Source: JAWLCA01 sp041687395 (GTDB taxonomy: Bacteria; Pseudomonadota; Alphaproteobacteria; Rhodobacterales; Rhodobacteraceae). Taken from it: a stretch of DNA of 64,000 bases. The stretch lies in the NCBI GenBank assembly GCA_041687395.1, contig JAWLCA010000019.1, positions 1 to 64,000 of the forward strand, read 5' to 3'. Positions 17,157-26,104 of this stretch are shown here, piece after piece. Every line of letters begins with the position of its first letter. The stretch's first letter is position 1. A program made the position numbers and the translations under genes. The notes under the pieces are model-generated. The model did no database searches, had not been told where the DNA came from, and saw only the letters and a list, made by a program, of their open reading frames with translations.

Positions 17157-18465
17157 GGTCATCATGCCGGCCCTTGGGATGGCCCAGGAGACCGGGCTGA
17201 TTGTCTCGTGGATCAAGCAGCCCGGCGATGCGGTGAAGACCGGCGACCCGTTGATGGAGGTCGAGACCGACAAGGCGACGATGGAGGTCGAGGCACAGGC
17301 CGATGGCTACCTGACGGACCTGCGCTATGCCGCCGGACAGGAAGTCCCGGTGGGCGAGGTGATCGCCTTGATCTCGGACACTTCCGCCGGCAGCGGGACG
17401 AAGAAGGCCGAAACGCAAGAGGCGAACGAGAAACCGTGTCCGGCGTCCGCGCCGGCGCCGGTCGAGGGTGCGGAGGTCATCATGCCAGCCCTCGGGATGG
17501 CGCAGGACACTGCACTGATTGTCGCATGGATGAAATCCCCGGGCGATGCGGTCGCGGCCGACGATGTGCTGCTGGAGGTAGAGACCGACAAATCGACCAT
17601 GGAAGTGCCCGCCGGTTACGACGGATTTGTCGCCGCGCTGCTCGCGGAAGCCGGGCAAGATGTGCCCGTGGGCGATGTGATCGCAGTGATATCGACCGAG
17701 AAGCCTGCCAATCCGGTGCAGAGTCGAGCACCCGATCCTGCGGCAGACCAGAGGGTGGCGGCGCCAGCCAAGGTCGAACCAACCCCGAAACGCACCGTGG
17801 AGAAAGCGGCGCCACGACCATCGGCGCCGGCTTGCCGGATCCTCGCCTCGCCCAAGGCCCGTCGGCTTGCCGCCGAGCAGGGGCTCGACCTTGCGCGGCT
17901 GGTCGAGGCCGGGCATCCGCAGCCCTATCACGCTGCGGACCTGGACCTGATTCGCGACCTGCCGGCGCCCCGTGCTGCCGTTGCCGCGCAAGTATCAGCC
18001 GTGGCACAGATCATCGCCAAGGCACCACGATCCGCGAGTGACGACTTCATCAACTGGGCCGCGACCGAGGGCGTGGAACTGGAGCGGGGCAGGCTCTGGG
18101 CTGCCTTCGCCGCAGCGGCTCTGCGGCGGGTTTCGGATGTTTCCGGCCCTCTCATCGTCGAACTTTCCGCACGGGGCATTGCCCTGCGCCGGCTTGCCGA
18201 TCCCGATCTTGCACCTCTGTCAACTGACGGGGAACAGGAACCAGATGTCGCGGCGGCGCTGCTGCTACGCGACCTCAGCGGTAGCGCGATCACCGGCATC
18301 CGCACCGGCGCACAACACTGTGCCGTGCTCACCGTTACGGATGACGGTGACAGGCTGATACTGACACTGGATTTCACCCCGTCGCATTTGACCGATGCTG
18401 CGGCCATCGACCTTGTCACCGATCTTGCAGCGCGCCTGACCGACCCACGGCGCCACCTGCTCTGA
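17146..18465 (+). CDS. Double-lipoyl E2-like scaffold with degenerate catalytic domain (E3BP-like)
   Basis: This 439-aa protein has two lipoyl domains, with lipoylation lysines at K43 (VETDKATMEV) and K149 (VETDKSTMEV). A Pro/Ala linker leads to a peripheral-subunit-binding domain at about 231-270 (ILASPKARRLAAEQGLDLAR). The remaining 165 or so residues are a shortened acyltransferase-like domain. Where active E2s read DHRVxDG, this protein reads TPSHLTDAA, so the catalytic His is gone. Large parts of the acyltransferase core are also absent. It can carry acyl groups and bind E1/E3 but should not catalyse acyl transfer to CoA. This resembles mitochondrial E3-binding protein. The missing activity is probably supplied by the protein at 19920-20810. 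Confidence 0.85.
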   Translation: MPHEVIMPALGMAQETGLIVSWIKQPGDAVKTGDPLMEVETDKATMEVEAQADGYLTDLRYAAGQEVPVGEVIALISDTSAGSGTKKAETQEANEKPCPASAPAPVEGAEVIMPALGMAQDTALIVAWMKSPGDAVAADDVLLEVETDKSTMEVPAGYDGFVAALLAEAGQDVPVGDVIAVISTEKPANPVQSRAPDPAADQRVAAPAKVEPTPKRTVEKAAPRPSAPACRILASPKARRLAAEQGLDLARLVEAGHPQPYHAADLDLIRDLPAPRAAVAAQVSAVAQIIAKAPRSASDDFINWAATEGVELERGRLWAAFAAAALRRVSDVSGPLIVELSARGIALRRLADPDLAPLSTDGEQEPDVAAALLLRDLSGSAITGIRTGAQHCAVLTVTDDGDRLILTLDFTPSHLTDAAAIDLVTDLAARLTDPRRHLL

Positions 18466-18481
18466 TCGCGCGGAGAGAACA

Positions 18482-19912
18482 ATGAAGCACACGGATCTCT
18501 ACATCGACGGCGCCTGGCGCGCTGGGGCGACGGGCGAACGGTTCGACGTCATCAACCCGGCGAACGAGGCAGTCCTCGCCTCCGTCGCCTCGGCCGAGAT
18601 CGCCGATGCCGATGCCGCCCTCGACGCGGCGGCGGCGGCGATGCAGGATTGGGCCGGCCAGACGCCGCGGCACCGCTCCGAGGTTCTGCGCAAGGCATGG
18701 GAGCTGATGACCGCGCGGCTGGAGGATTTCGCCCGCCTGATCACGCTGGAGAATGGCAAGGCCCGCGCCGATGCAATGGGCGAGGCGACCTATGCGGCCG
18801 AGTTCTTCCGCTGGTTCGCGGAAGAGGCTGTACGCGCTGATGGCCTTATCACCCGCGCGCCCAGTTCCGGCGCCCGGATCATTGTCCAGCACAAGCCGGC
18901 GGGGCTCGCCGTTCTGGTCACGCCCTGGAACTATCCAGCGGCGATGGGGACCCGAAAGATCGCCCCGGCATTGGCGGCGGGCTGCGGCGTCATCATCAAG
19001 CCTGCCTCGGAAACGCCGCTCACCATGCTGGCGCTGATGCCTCTGCTGGAAGAGGCCGGCGTGCCGCCCGGGCTGGTGAATGTCCTGCCTTCGCGGCGCA
19101 CCGGTGCGCTGGTCGATCACATGATGCACGACGCGCGCGTGCGCGTGATCAGCTTCACCGGATCGACGGGGGTCGGGCGGACGCTGCTGAAAGGGGCCGC
19201 CGATCAGGTCCTGAAGCCCGCGATGGAGCTTGGCGGCAACGCGCCCTTAATCGTGTTCGAGGATGCCGACCTCGACGTCGCGGTGCAGGGCGCGATGCAG
19301 GCCAAGATGCGCAACCTCGGCGAGGCCTGCACCGCGGCAAACCGCATCTACGTCCACCGCGACATTGCCGACGCCTTCACCATGCGGTTCACCGCCGCGA
19401 TGGCCGCGCTGAAGGTCGGGGATGGAGCGGACCCCACGGTCGCTGTCGGCCCGCTGGTCAACGCCGCGACGCGCGACAAGGTCGCCGCCTTCGTCGCCGA
19501 CGCCGTGGCCAAGGGGGCGCGCGTCGAACTGGGCGGCACCACGCCAGAGGGGCCGGGGTATTTCTACCCGCCCACCGTGCTGACGAACGTGCCGCCGACC
19601 GCAGATTGCGTGCATGACGAGATCTTCGGCCCGGTCGCGGCGATCCAGAGCTTCACCGATCAGGATGACGTCATCGCCCGCGCCAACGACACCGAATACG
19701 GGCTGGTCGCCTATGTTTTCTCGGGCGACATGAAGCGCGCGATACAGGTGTGCGAACGGCTGGATTACGGCATGGTCGGTCTGAACCGCGGCCTCGTCTC
19801 GGACCCGGCCGCCCCGTTCGGCGGCGTCAAGCAATCCGGCCTGGGCCGCGAGGGCGGCCATGAAGGCATGCTGGAGTTCATGGAAACCCAGTACATCTCG
19901 GCCAGTTGGTGA
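18482..19912 (+). CDS. NAD(P)-dependent aldehyde dehydrogenase, GabD-like
   Basis: This 476-aa ALDH superfamily enzyme shows VTPWNYPAAMGTRKIAPALA (oxyanion N150), the cofactor-region FTGSTGVGR, general base E249 (ELGGNAP) and the nucleophile C283 (GEACTAANR). Overall it is closest in style to succinate-semialdehyde dehydrogenases, but substrate cannot be read from this. In the operon it most likely oxidises the aldehyde released when the E1/E2 complex cleaves an alpha-ketol. It sits between the two halves of the split E2, 16 nt after one and 7 nt before the other. Confidence 0.92.
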   Translation: MKHTDLYIDGAWRAGATGERFDVINPANEAVLASVASAEIADADAALDAAAAAMQDWAGQTPRHRSEVLRKAWELMTARLEDFARLITLENGKARADAMGEATYAAEFFRWFAEEAVRADGLITRAPSSGARIIVQHKPAGLAVLVTPWNYPAAMGTRKIAPALAAGCGVIIKPASETPLTMLALMPLLEEAGVPPGLVNVLPSRRTGALVDHMMHDARVRVISFTGSTGVGRTLLKGAADQVLKPAMELGGNAPLIVFEDADLDVAVQGAMQAKMRNLGEACTAANRIYVHRDIADAFTMRFTAAMAALKVGDGADPTVAVGPLVNAATRDKVAAFVADAVAKGARVELGGTTPEGPGYFYPPTVLTNVPPTADCVHDEIFGPVAAIQSFTDQDDVIARANDTEYGLVAYVFSGDMKRAIQVCERLDYGMVGLNRGLVSDPAAPFGGVKQSGLGREGGHEGMLEFMETQYISASW

Positions 19913-19919
19913 GGCAGTC

Positions 19920-20810
19920 ATGACCTATATTGCAGCCCCTTCGGTTCGCACCTACGCAGAGAACAAGGGCGTCGACCTGGCAACCATCGCCAAAGCGACT
20001 GGCCGCGAAACGCTGGCGCGAGAGGATGTCGACCGCCACCTTGGCGGTGGCACGCCGGACGCGAGTCAGACTCAGGCTCAGTCGCGCTACTGGGATGTCG
20101 ATCACGAACATTACGGGCCGGTAACGGTGGAGCCGATGCCGCGGATGTCGCAGGTTGCAGCCGCGAATCTCTCGGCGGCCAACGCGATGATCCCGCAGGT
20201 CACCCACCACGACCGTGCCGACACACGCGCGATCGAGGCGTTCCGTAGCGAGTTGAGGTCGGAAGGCGCGGCCCGCGGTCTCAAGCTGACTGCTCTTGCC
20301 TTCCACGCCAAGGCGCTGGCCCGTTGCCTAATAGAGTTCCCCCTGTTCAACACGTCGCTCGATGCGACTGGCGAGCGCTTGGTCCGCAAGCACTATGTCC
20401 ATATCGGCATCGCCGTCGACAGCCCCAACGGCCTGATGGTGCCAGTCATTCGCGACGTCGATCGCAAGGGCCTGTGGCAGACGGCAGCAGAGATCGGCGA
20501 TCTCGGGAGCCGCGCCCAGCAGCGCAAGATCCGCCCCGAGGAGATGGGCGGCGCCTCAATGACAATCTCTAACCTTGGCGGGATCGGAGGCGTCGGCTTC
20601 ACCCCGATCGTCAACCCACCCGAGGTGGCGATCCTGGGGCTGACCCGCGCCGAGGTCGTGCCAGTCTGGAACGGCGAGGGCTGGGATCCGGTCCCGATGG
20701 TCCCGCTCGACATGTCGTACGACCACCGGGTGATCAACGGGGCGGATGCCGCGCGCTTCCTTGTGCGCTACGCTACATTGATCGCCGATCCCCGGCGTCT
20801 CCTGATCTGA
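19920..20810 (+). CDS. Stand-alone E2 acyltransferase with PSBD but no lipoyl domain
   Basis: This 296-aa protein begins with a peripheral-subunit-binding domain (APSVRTYAENKGVDLATIAK, then LAREDVDRHL) and then has a full E2 catalytic domain. It includes HIGIAVDSPNGLMVPVIRDV, GGASMTISNLGGIGG, TPIVNPPEVAILG and the active-site DHRVING (His269). The Asn in place of Asp is also found in some AceF-type pyruvate dehydrogenase E2s. There is no lipoyl domain, so acyl groups must arrive on the lipoyl arms of the protein at 17146-18465. The ATG at 19920 was chosen over an upstream frame that runs inside the aldehyde dehydrogenase gene. Confidence 0.9.
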   Translation: MTYIAAPSVRTYAENKGVDLATIAKATGRETLAREDVDRHLGGGTPDASQTQAQSRYWDVDHEHYGPVTVEPMPRMSQVAAANLSAANAMIPQVTHHDRADTRAIEAFRSELRSEGAARGLKLTALAFHAKALARCLIEFPLFNTSLDATGERLVRKHYVHIGIAVDSPNGLMVPVIRDVDRKGLWQTAAEIGDLGSRAQQRKIRPEEMGGASMTISNLGGIGGVGFTPIVNPPEVAILGLTRAEVVPVWNGEGWDPVPMVPLDMSYDHRVINGADAARFLVRYATLIADPRRLLI

Positions 20811-20811
20811 G

Positions 20812-21582
20812 ATGGCAGAGGCTGCCGCTTTCGAACTCGTGGGCCGCACTGCGCTTGTTACGGGATGTTCGCGCGGCATCGGGGCCGCCATTGCGCGCGC
20901 TCTCGCATCAGCGGGTGCTGATATCGTCGGTGTCAGCAGTTCGGCACCGACCGGTGATGACAGCATTGCTGCTCGCGTGCGGGAAACTGGGCGCGGCTTC
21001 GCCCATTACCCATGCGATCTGGGCCAGCGTGAGGCCGTTCACGCATTGATTGCGCAACTGGAGACAGACCGCCGTCAGATAGACATTTTGGTGAACAATG
21101 CCGGCATCATCCGCCGCAGCCCCGCCGTGCAGCACAGCGACGCTGACTGGGACGACGTCCTGGCGGTGAACCTGACCGCGCCCTTCATCCTCAGCCGCGA
21201 ACTTGGCCGCCGGATGCTCGGCCGCGGTTACGGCAGGATCATCTTCATTGCTTCAGTGCTGAGTTTCCAAGGTGGAATCAGCGTGCCCGGCTATGCTGCC
21301 AGCAAGGCGGCAACCGCGAACCTGGTGCGCTCGCTCGCTAACGAGTGGGCAGGTCAGGGGGTAAACGTGAATGCGATCACGCCCGGGTATGTTGCGACCG
21401 ACAACACGTCTGCCCTGCAACACGATGCAGAGCGGTCCGCCGCACTCCTTGCTCGCACTCCCGCCGGCCGTTTTGGCACGCCCGAAGATATTGCCGGTCC
21501 CGTGGTTTTTCTGGCCAGCACTGCGGCCGACTGGATACACGGCACCCTCCTCGCGGTAGATGGGGGATGGATGGGCCGATAG
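20812..21582 (+). CDS. SDR oxidoreductase, KduD/gluconate-dehydrogenase-like
   Basis: This 256-aa classical SDR has TGCSRGIG (18-25), NNAG (95-98), and catalytic S148, Y161 and K165 (YAASK). The end, DWIHGTLLAVDGGWMGR, is typical of the 2-deoxy-D-gluconate 3-dehydrogenase (KduD) and gluconate 5-dehydrogenase branch. It is the last gene of the operon, starting one base after the preceding stop. A second sugar- or polyol-type dehydrogenase supports a polyhydroxylated substrate for the pathway. No clear terminator follows. Confidence 0.88.
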   Translation: MAEAAAFELVGRTALVTGCSRGIGAAIARALASAGADIVGVSSSAPTGDDSIAARVRETGRGFAHYPCDLGQREAVHALIAQLETDRRQIDILVNNAGIIRRSPAVQHSDADWDDVLAVNLTAPFILSRELGRRMLGRGYGRIIFIASVLSFQGGISVPGYAASKAATANLVRSLANEWAGQGVNVNAITPGYVATDNTSALQHDAERSAALLARTPAGRFGTPEDIAGPVVFLASTAADWIHGTLLAVDGGWMGR

Positions 21583-22064
21583 GTCCATGCATCCTCGTGG
21601 TTCACCTGCACGGCTTCGCGCTCCCACCTGCGACTGGTCGCGCAACTCGTACAGCAGATCGTTCGAATTCGTCTTCGTCCTCGCTCCTCTCAGGAAACAT
21701 AGACCAGACCACACATACACAGAAGGCAAGACGTTCTCAGACTTCGAAAAGGAGGTCAGATGAAGGCAATTCCGTGTTTGGCTTGACCTGCTGAGGCCAA
21801 TGCGTGGCCCCATCAAACCCACACCTTATCATCGTCCCATGCCAGTGATGACGGCGGTGTAAAACTCGGCCACGGTGGCGGCGGGAAAGTCTCGCTGCGG
21901 GCGGCCTCCGCCAAGGCAGGTATTATGTGACAACACCTGCGTGTCGCCGCACTTGCATCGGTCGGCTTACCGCCCGACGCGCGAACATCAGGCCTCAGTC
22001 GTGATATCCTGTCGGCGTTGGCATGACCGAAGAAGGGCGGGCCCGGTGGACAGGAGGTAGTCCC
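21583..22064. other. Intergenic 480 nt, no gene recognised
   Basis: No frame here resembles a known protein. The stretch marks the transition from the catabolic operon to recombinase and pseudogene territory and probably contains insertion-sequence debris. I found no convincing terminator hairpin after the last SDR. Confidence 0.4.
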
Positions 22065-22697
22065 ATGTCCGTCGATCTTCTACCCGCTCTCCGGCCTGCC
22101 CGCGTCCCTTGGAACAAGGGCCGCATCATCGGCCAGAAGCGCCCGCTGCTACCGCGCCATGTCTGGTCCATTCGGGTCCGTCTCGAGATGGCGGGCAATG
22201 CGCGTGACCTCGCACTGTTCAACATGGCCGTGGACAGCAAGCTTCGCGGCTGCGATCTCGTTGCCCTCTGGGTCCGCGACGTCTTTGTCGCCGGGCGCGT
22301 AAAGGAACGCGCCTCAATGATCCGGAGCAAGACGGGCAAGCCGGTCCGCTTCGAGATCACCGAGACCACTCGGCTGTCGCTTGAACGGTGGCTCGGTGAC
22401 CCCGAGATGATCGGCCTCGAGTTCCTGTGGCCCAGCCGGATCCATGGCAGCCCGCATCTCTCGACAAGGCAGTACGCACGGATCGTCAGGGGCTGGGTTG
22501 CGTCGCTCGGCCTGGAGGCGAGCGCCTACGGGACGCATTCCATGCGCCGGACCAAGGTGGCGCAGATCTACAAGAAGACCGGCAACCTCCGGGCTGTTCA
22601 ACTGCTGCTTGGCCACACGAAGATGGACAGCACGGTGCGCTACCTCGGCGTCGACATCGAGGATGTCCTGACGCTCTCGGAGGGGATCGACCTTTGA
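22065..22697 (+). CDS. Short tyrosine recombinase/integrase (210 aa)
   Basis: This small phage-integrase-family protein has a full catalytic set: Arg in DSKLRGCDLVAL, HSMRRTK as the HxxR box, LLGHTKMDSTVRY with the Gly-His and the Tyr nucleophile. The N-terminal core-binding domain is minimal (RHVWSIRVRLEMAGNARDLA). Proteins of this type and length are common near mobile DNA in Rhodobacteraceae and Rhizobiales, so the short form is probably normal rather than truncated. The start is fixed by CAGGAGGTAG five bases before MSVDLLPALRP. No partner gene is evident. Confidence 0.88.
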   Translation: MSVDLLPALRPARVPWNKGRIIGQKRPLLPRHVWSIRVRLEMAGNARDLALFNMAVDSKLRGCDLVALWVRDVFVAGRVKERASMIRSKTGKPVRFEITETTRLSLERWLGDPEMIGLEFLWPSRIHGSPHLSTRQYARIVRGWVASLGLEASAYGTHSMRRTKVAQIYKKTGNLRAVQLLLGHTKMDSTVRYLGVDIEDVLTLSEGIDL

Positions 22698-22960
22698 CGA
22701 ACATTCCCGATCGGCGCGCCTCGCGCCGGTCGGCCCAGAGCGGACACACAGTGGCGGAGACGACGCTGTGGCGCGACTCGCCAAACCAGCCATTCACCGC
22801 GGAAGCGAAATGAAGACGTCGTCAATGACAATGTGCGGCCTGCCCCGCTACCTGCCTCAGTTTCTCCGCCTTCGTTCGCCGAGGCCTCAAGCTACGACGC
22901 TCCGTGATCCTGCGTGATGCTTGATTTTCCTCGTCGATGCTGGAGCATTGTCGCGCTTGA

Positions 22961-24064
22961 TCACGGAGTGGATACCGCGATCTTCGGCTCGTGTGGGATG
23001 GATTCCACGGCTCTTCCGCTGAGAAAGTTGCCGAAAGTGGCAAGAGCAGGCACGTTGTCGCAGACGACCTTCACCAGCACCAGGAGCGGCACCGCCATCA
23101 GCGCTCCCGGGATTCCCCAGAGCCAGACCCAGAAGATTACCGTCAGAAACACCGCCACAGTGTTCAACTGCAGTCGTGCGCCCAGCAGAATCGGCGTAAG
23201 GAATTGCCCTTCCAGCGCAGTCAGCGACTGGTAGGCTATCGGCGCCAGCATGGCATAGCAAATGCTGTCGAAATGCACGATGGCGAAAGCCTCGACACCG
23301 AGGGTGGCCGATGATACCTCCCAGGAACGGAAGATAATTCAGGAAGAACGCTGCGAGACCCCAGACAAAGGGATAAGGCATACCCAGAAGATACATCGCG
23401 CACCCGATGGCCACGCCCAGAACTGCGTTGATGCAGGTAAATGCCACTATGTAGCGCGAAATCCGTGTTTCGATTTCGTAGATGACCTTCAGCGCTCGCT
23501 TCTTGTCACCAAAGCGCGGGAAGGATTCCACGATCTTGATGTAGAACAGATTGCCCGCGGACAGAAGAAACATCGCGAGGATCAGTCCGGCGACCATTGA
23601 GGTAAGGAAACTTGCCAGGTTGCTCACAGCCGCGGTCAAGAGCCCGGGTTGTTGCAGCACCACCGTGTTCACCGAGTCCTCGCCGCCCTTCGCGAGATCC
23701 TCAACCTGTTTCGAAGCGTCCTGAACCGCCGCAACCGACTCCGCTACTCCACGAAGCTTGTCACGCAATTCGAAAGAGATACGAGGAATCTCGTCAAACC
23801 AACTGGCCACCGATCCACCGAGTACCAGGACGCCCAATGCGATCAGGCCGGCGAAGCCGAGGATCAGCACCGTCGCGGACAATGGAGAAGGCACACCCCG
23901 GCGCGATAACCACCGCACCCACGGCCCCAGTGTCAGCTCCAACAGGAACCCCAGGACTGCTGGCAAGATGACATCCTTGGCGAAATACAGCGCGCCAAGG
24001 TCATCAGGATCACGATCGCGGTCAAGAGCCGGTTGGTCGTGGCCGAAGTTTCCGTGTCATCCAT
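22961..24064 (-). pseudogene. AI-2E family transporter, broken by two frameshifts
   Basis: This reads as an AI-2E/PerM-family permease of about 360 aa. The pieces are: MDDTETSATTNRLLTAIVIL from 24064; VILPAVLGFLLELTLGPWVRWLS in a second frame; and MHFDSICYAMLAPIAYQS through to LWGIPGALMAVPLLVLVKVV in a third. The first shift is near 23985-24000, where one G seems missing in TTGGCGCG. The second is near 23295-23310, after the family landmark NYLPFLGGIIG. Two independent shifts make a real pseudogene more likely than sequencing error. Confidence 0.8.
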
Positions 24065-24622
24065 TTGTCCGAACTCCGAGACACAGATATCGTCTTGCCA
24101 ACGCCCTCACATCAACTGCGAGGACCGGTTGTCCGACGTCATGTGGTAGAGCAGAGGCGTTGTCCGCCGACATGGCTTAACAGCAATCGGCGCACTTCGG
24201 AGAACCTATTTCTGCTTACTCAAGAAAAAATTAGCGTGTCGCAGAGGCTCCCAACAGCCACTCGCGGAATTTTCAGATCTTGGTTGCGGCTGTGTGCCTC
24301 GCCTACTGAATCCGCAGGTTGGGGCGGACGGCAGGCCCGTAATGGCAGGAAGCTCCATGTCTCTTCGCGCGACCGGCGCAGGCTTGAACTGCCCCGTAGA
24401 CCGCCACGCCGCTCCCCTGAACAGCATCCTGTCGGGCGGCGCGACAGTCGGACAGCTTGGTGCCGCGTTAGCCGATCAAGCGGCCGGCGCGTGCAATGGA
24501 TCGGAATCCGGGTGCGTGCGCTTGTGAACGGTAGACCACTGCGTCGACGCTGATGCAGGTTAGCTGACCGGGCTGAGAGGCATGGGAAACATGTGGACAG
24601 TCCAGTCAGAGGGAATCAGCCG
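24065..24622. other. Intergenic region before sigma factor gene
   Basis: No recognisable gene. A 56-codon frame from ATG 24357 (MSLRATGAGLNCPVDRHAAP) has a possible GGAAG site but no known family, and I do not call it. The sequence at 24550-24564 (CTGATGCAGGTTAGC) recurs exactly at 27875-27889. The promoter of the sigma-factor gene should lie in the last 100 nt. Confidence 0.4.
24550..24564 (+). repeat. 15-bp exact repeat, copy 1 (copy 2 at 27875-27889)
   Basis: CTGATGCAGGTTAGC occurs here and at 27875-27889 in the same orientation. A related CTGATGCAGATCAGC lies near 28527, and GCTAACCCGTGTTAGC, a small palindrome with the same GTTAGC end, lies near 32090. All copies lie in gene-poor gaps or at gene ends between 24.5 and 32.1 kb. 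They may be regulatory sites or traces of a small repeated element. Confidence 0.4.
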
Positions 24623-25291
24623 ATGTACCACGACCCTGCATTGCCGAGGGCCGATGGCGCGGCCGTTGCTGCCCGTCCGCACGTCACGTTGTCCCCAAGC
24701 CATCCGTTCCACCTGCAGCTTCATCATGAAATTCCCGGCCTGCAGCGCCATGCCATGCACCTGACCCGCGACTGGCATCGCGCGCAGGACATGGTGCAGG
24801 AGACGCTGGTGAAGGCCTGGGCCAGCCGGGATCACTACGTCGCCGACACCAACCTGCGCGCCTGGCTTCATACCATCCTGCGGAACACCTTCCTGTCGGA
24901 CATCCGAAAGCGGCGGCGTGAGGTTGAGGATATCGACGGCAAGCTTGCGGGCCGACTCTCGCAACCGGCGCCGCAGGAGCACGCTGTGGCGCTGTCGGAA
25001 CTTCTGTCTGCGATGTCGGCCCTCCCGGCGCCGCAGCGAGAGGCGCTGACGTTGGTGGGCGCGGCAGGTTTCACCCAGGAGGAGGCGGCCGAACGGCTGG
25101 GCTGCGCCATTGGCACGATCAAGAGCCGGGTGTGGCGCGCGCGCCTGGCTCTTTCCCTTCTCTTGCAGCCAGGGCATTCCCCACGCAGCGCGCGCAGTCC
25201 CGAAAAGGCACGTGATAGCGGCCGCGATGCGCAATCTTTCGCGCCGGATCATAACCCAGAGCAGCATGGCCGGATCGGTTCCGGTCCATGA
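24623..25291 (+). CDS. ECF sigma factor, EcfG-like (general stress response type)
   Basis: This 222-aa sigma-70 family protein has region 2 as HAMHLTRDWHRAQDMVQETL and TNLRAWLHTILRNTF, followed by SDIRKRRREVEDIDG. Region 4 has LPAPQREALTLVGAAGFTQE and EEAAERLGCAIGTIKSRVWR. The LRAWLHTILRN/RKRxREVED signature is characteristic of the alphaproteobacterial EcfG (ECF15) group controlled by PhyR and NepR. No nepR or phyR lies in the window, so it is an orphan or secondary EcfG. The ATG at 24623 is preceded by AGAGGGA. A GTG ten codons earlier is an alternative. About 40 polar residues extend past region 4. Confidence 0.85.
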   Translation: MYHDPALPRADGAAVAARPHVTLSPSHPFHLQLHHEIPGLQRHAMHLTRDWHRAQDMVQETLVKAWASRDHYVADTNLRAWLHTILRNTFLSDIRKRRREVEDIDGKLAGRLSQPAPQEHAVALSELLSAMSALPAPQREALTLVGAAGFTQEEAAERLGCAIGTIKSRVWRARLALSLLLQPGHSPRSARSPEKARDSGRDAQSFAPDHNPEQHGRIGSGP

Positions 25292-25356
25292 TCGGGGCAG
25301 TTCCGGGGACGTTGCGGGCGATTGTCGCTCGAAGGTCTCCGTCGAAAGGACAGCCG

Positions 25357-25998
25357 ATGAACCGGTCAATCAAGATAGTTTCCATCCTCGCCGCCGCGTC
25401 ACTTGCTCTGGTCGGGTGCACCTACAACTCCGGTGCCCCAAACCAGCCCGCCACCGGGGCGGTTATCGGGGGGCTGACCGGGGCCGCAGCCGGTCAGGTC
25501 ATCGGTGGCGACACCCGTTCCACGGTGATCGGCGGCGTGATCGGTGCGGCAGTCGGCGGCGCCATCGGCGCGAACATGGCCGCGCAGGAGCGCGAGTTGC
25601 GCCAGTCGCTGGCCGGCAGCGGGGCTGAGGTGACCAATACCGGCAGCCAGCTGCGCGTCATCTTGCCGGAATCGGTCACGTTCCGAACCGCGTCTGCGAC
25701 GGTCGATCCCAGCTTCCGGCCAGCGCTTGCGCAGATTTCGAACAGTCTCAGACGGCATCCCAATTCATCGGTCCGCGTCGTGGGACATACCGACAATGTC
25801 GGCACGGCGGCCTACAACCAACAGCTGAGCCAGGACCGGGCGATGGCCGTCGCGCGCGTGCTGATCGCCAACGGCACCTCGGCCTCGCGGATCACCGTTT
25901 CGGGCCGCGGGTTCAATGAACCGGTGGCGACCAACGCCTCGGTCGCCGGCCGCGCCCAGAACCGGCGGGTCGAGATCATCATCACGCCCACCAACTGA
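25357..25998 (+). CDS. OmpA-family outer-membrane lipoprotein (YiaD-like)
   Basis: This 213-aa envelope protein has a lipoprotein signal with lipobox ALVGC (Cys at about 21), so it should be acylated and anchored in the outer membrane. A glycine-zipper segment follows (GAVIGGLTGAAAGQVIGG, then VIGGVIGAAVGGAIGANM). The C-terminal OmpA peptidoglycan-binding domain covers about 100-213 (SVRVVGHTDNVGTAAYNQQL, and GRGFNEPVATNASVAGRAQN with RR nearby). It links the outer membrane to peptidoglycan. The ATG was chosen for the signal peptide and the AAAGGA site. It lies 65 nt after the sigma-factor gene, perhaps in its regulon. Confidence 0.92.
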   Translation: MNRSIKIVSILAAASLALVGCTYNSGAPNQPATGAVIGGLTGAAAGQVIGGDTRSTVIGGVIGAAVGGAIGANMAAQERELRQSLAGSGAEVTNTGSQLRVILPESVTFRTASATVDPSFRPALAQISNSLRRHPNSSVRVVGHTDNVGTAAYNQQLSQDRAMAVARVLIANGTSASRITVSGRGFNEPVATNASVAGRAQNRRVEIIITPTN

Positions 25999-26104
25999 AC
26001 GAAGCGACCAGCGGGCGGCGCAACTTGAACACCGCCCGCAGGTCGTCGGCACGATCGGCTTTCAGAAGGAGTGCACATTAAAGTTCGACAAACCCGTCCA
26101 TGCC

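Noticed and set aside
24357..24527. 56-codon frame MSLRATGAGLNCPVDRHAAP
   Set aside because: Weak ribosome site and no family features. It remains a possible small gene but is not listed as one.
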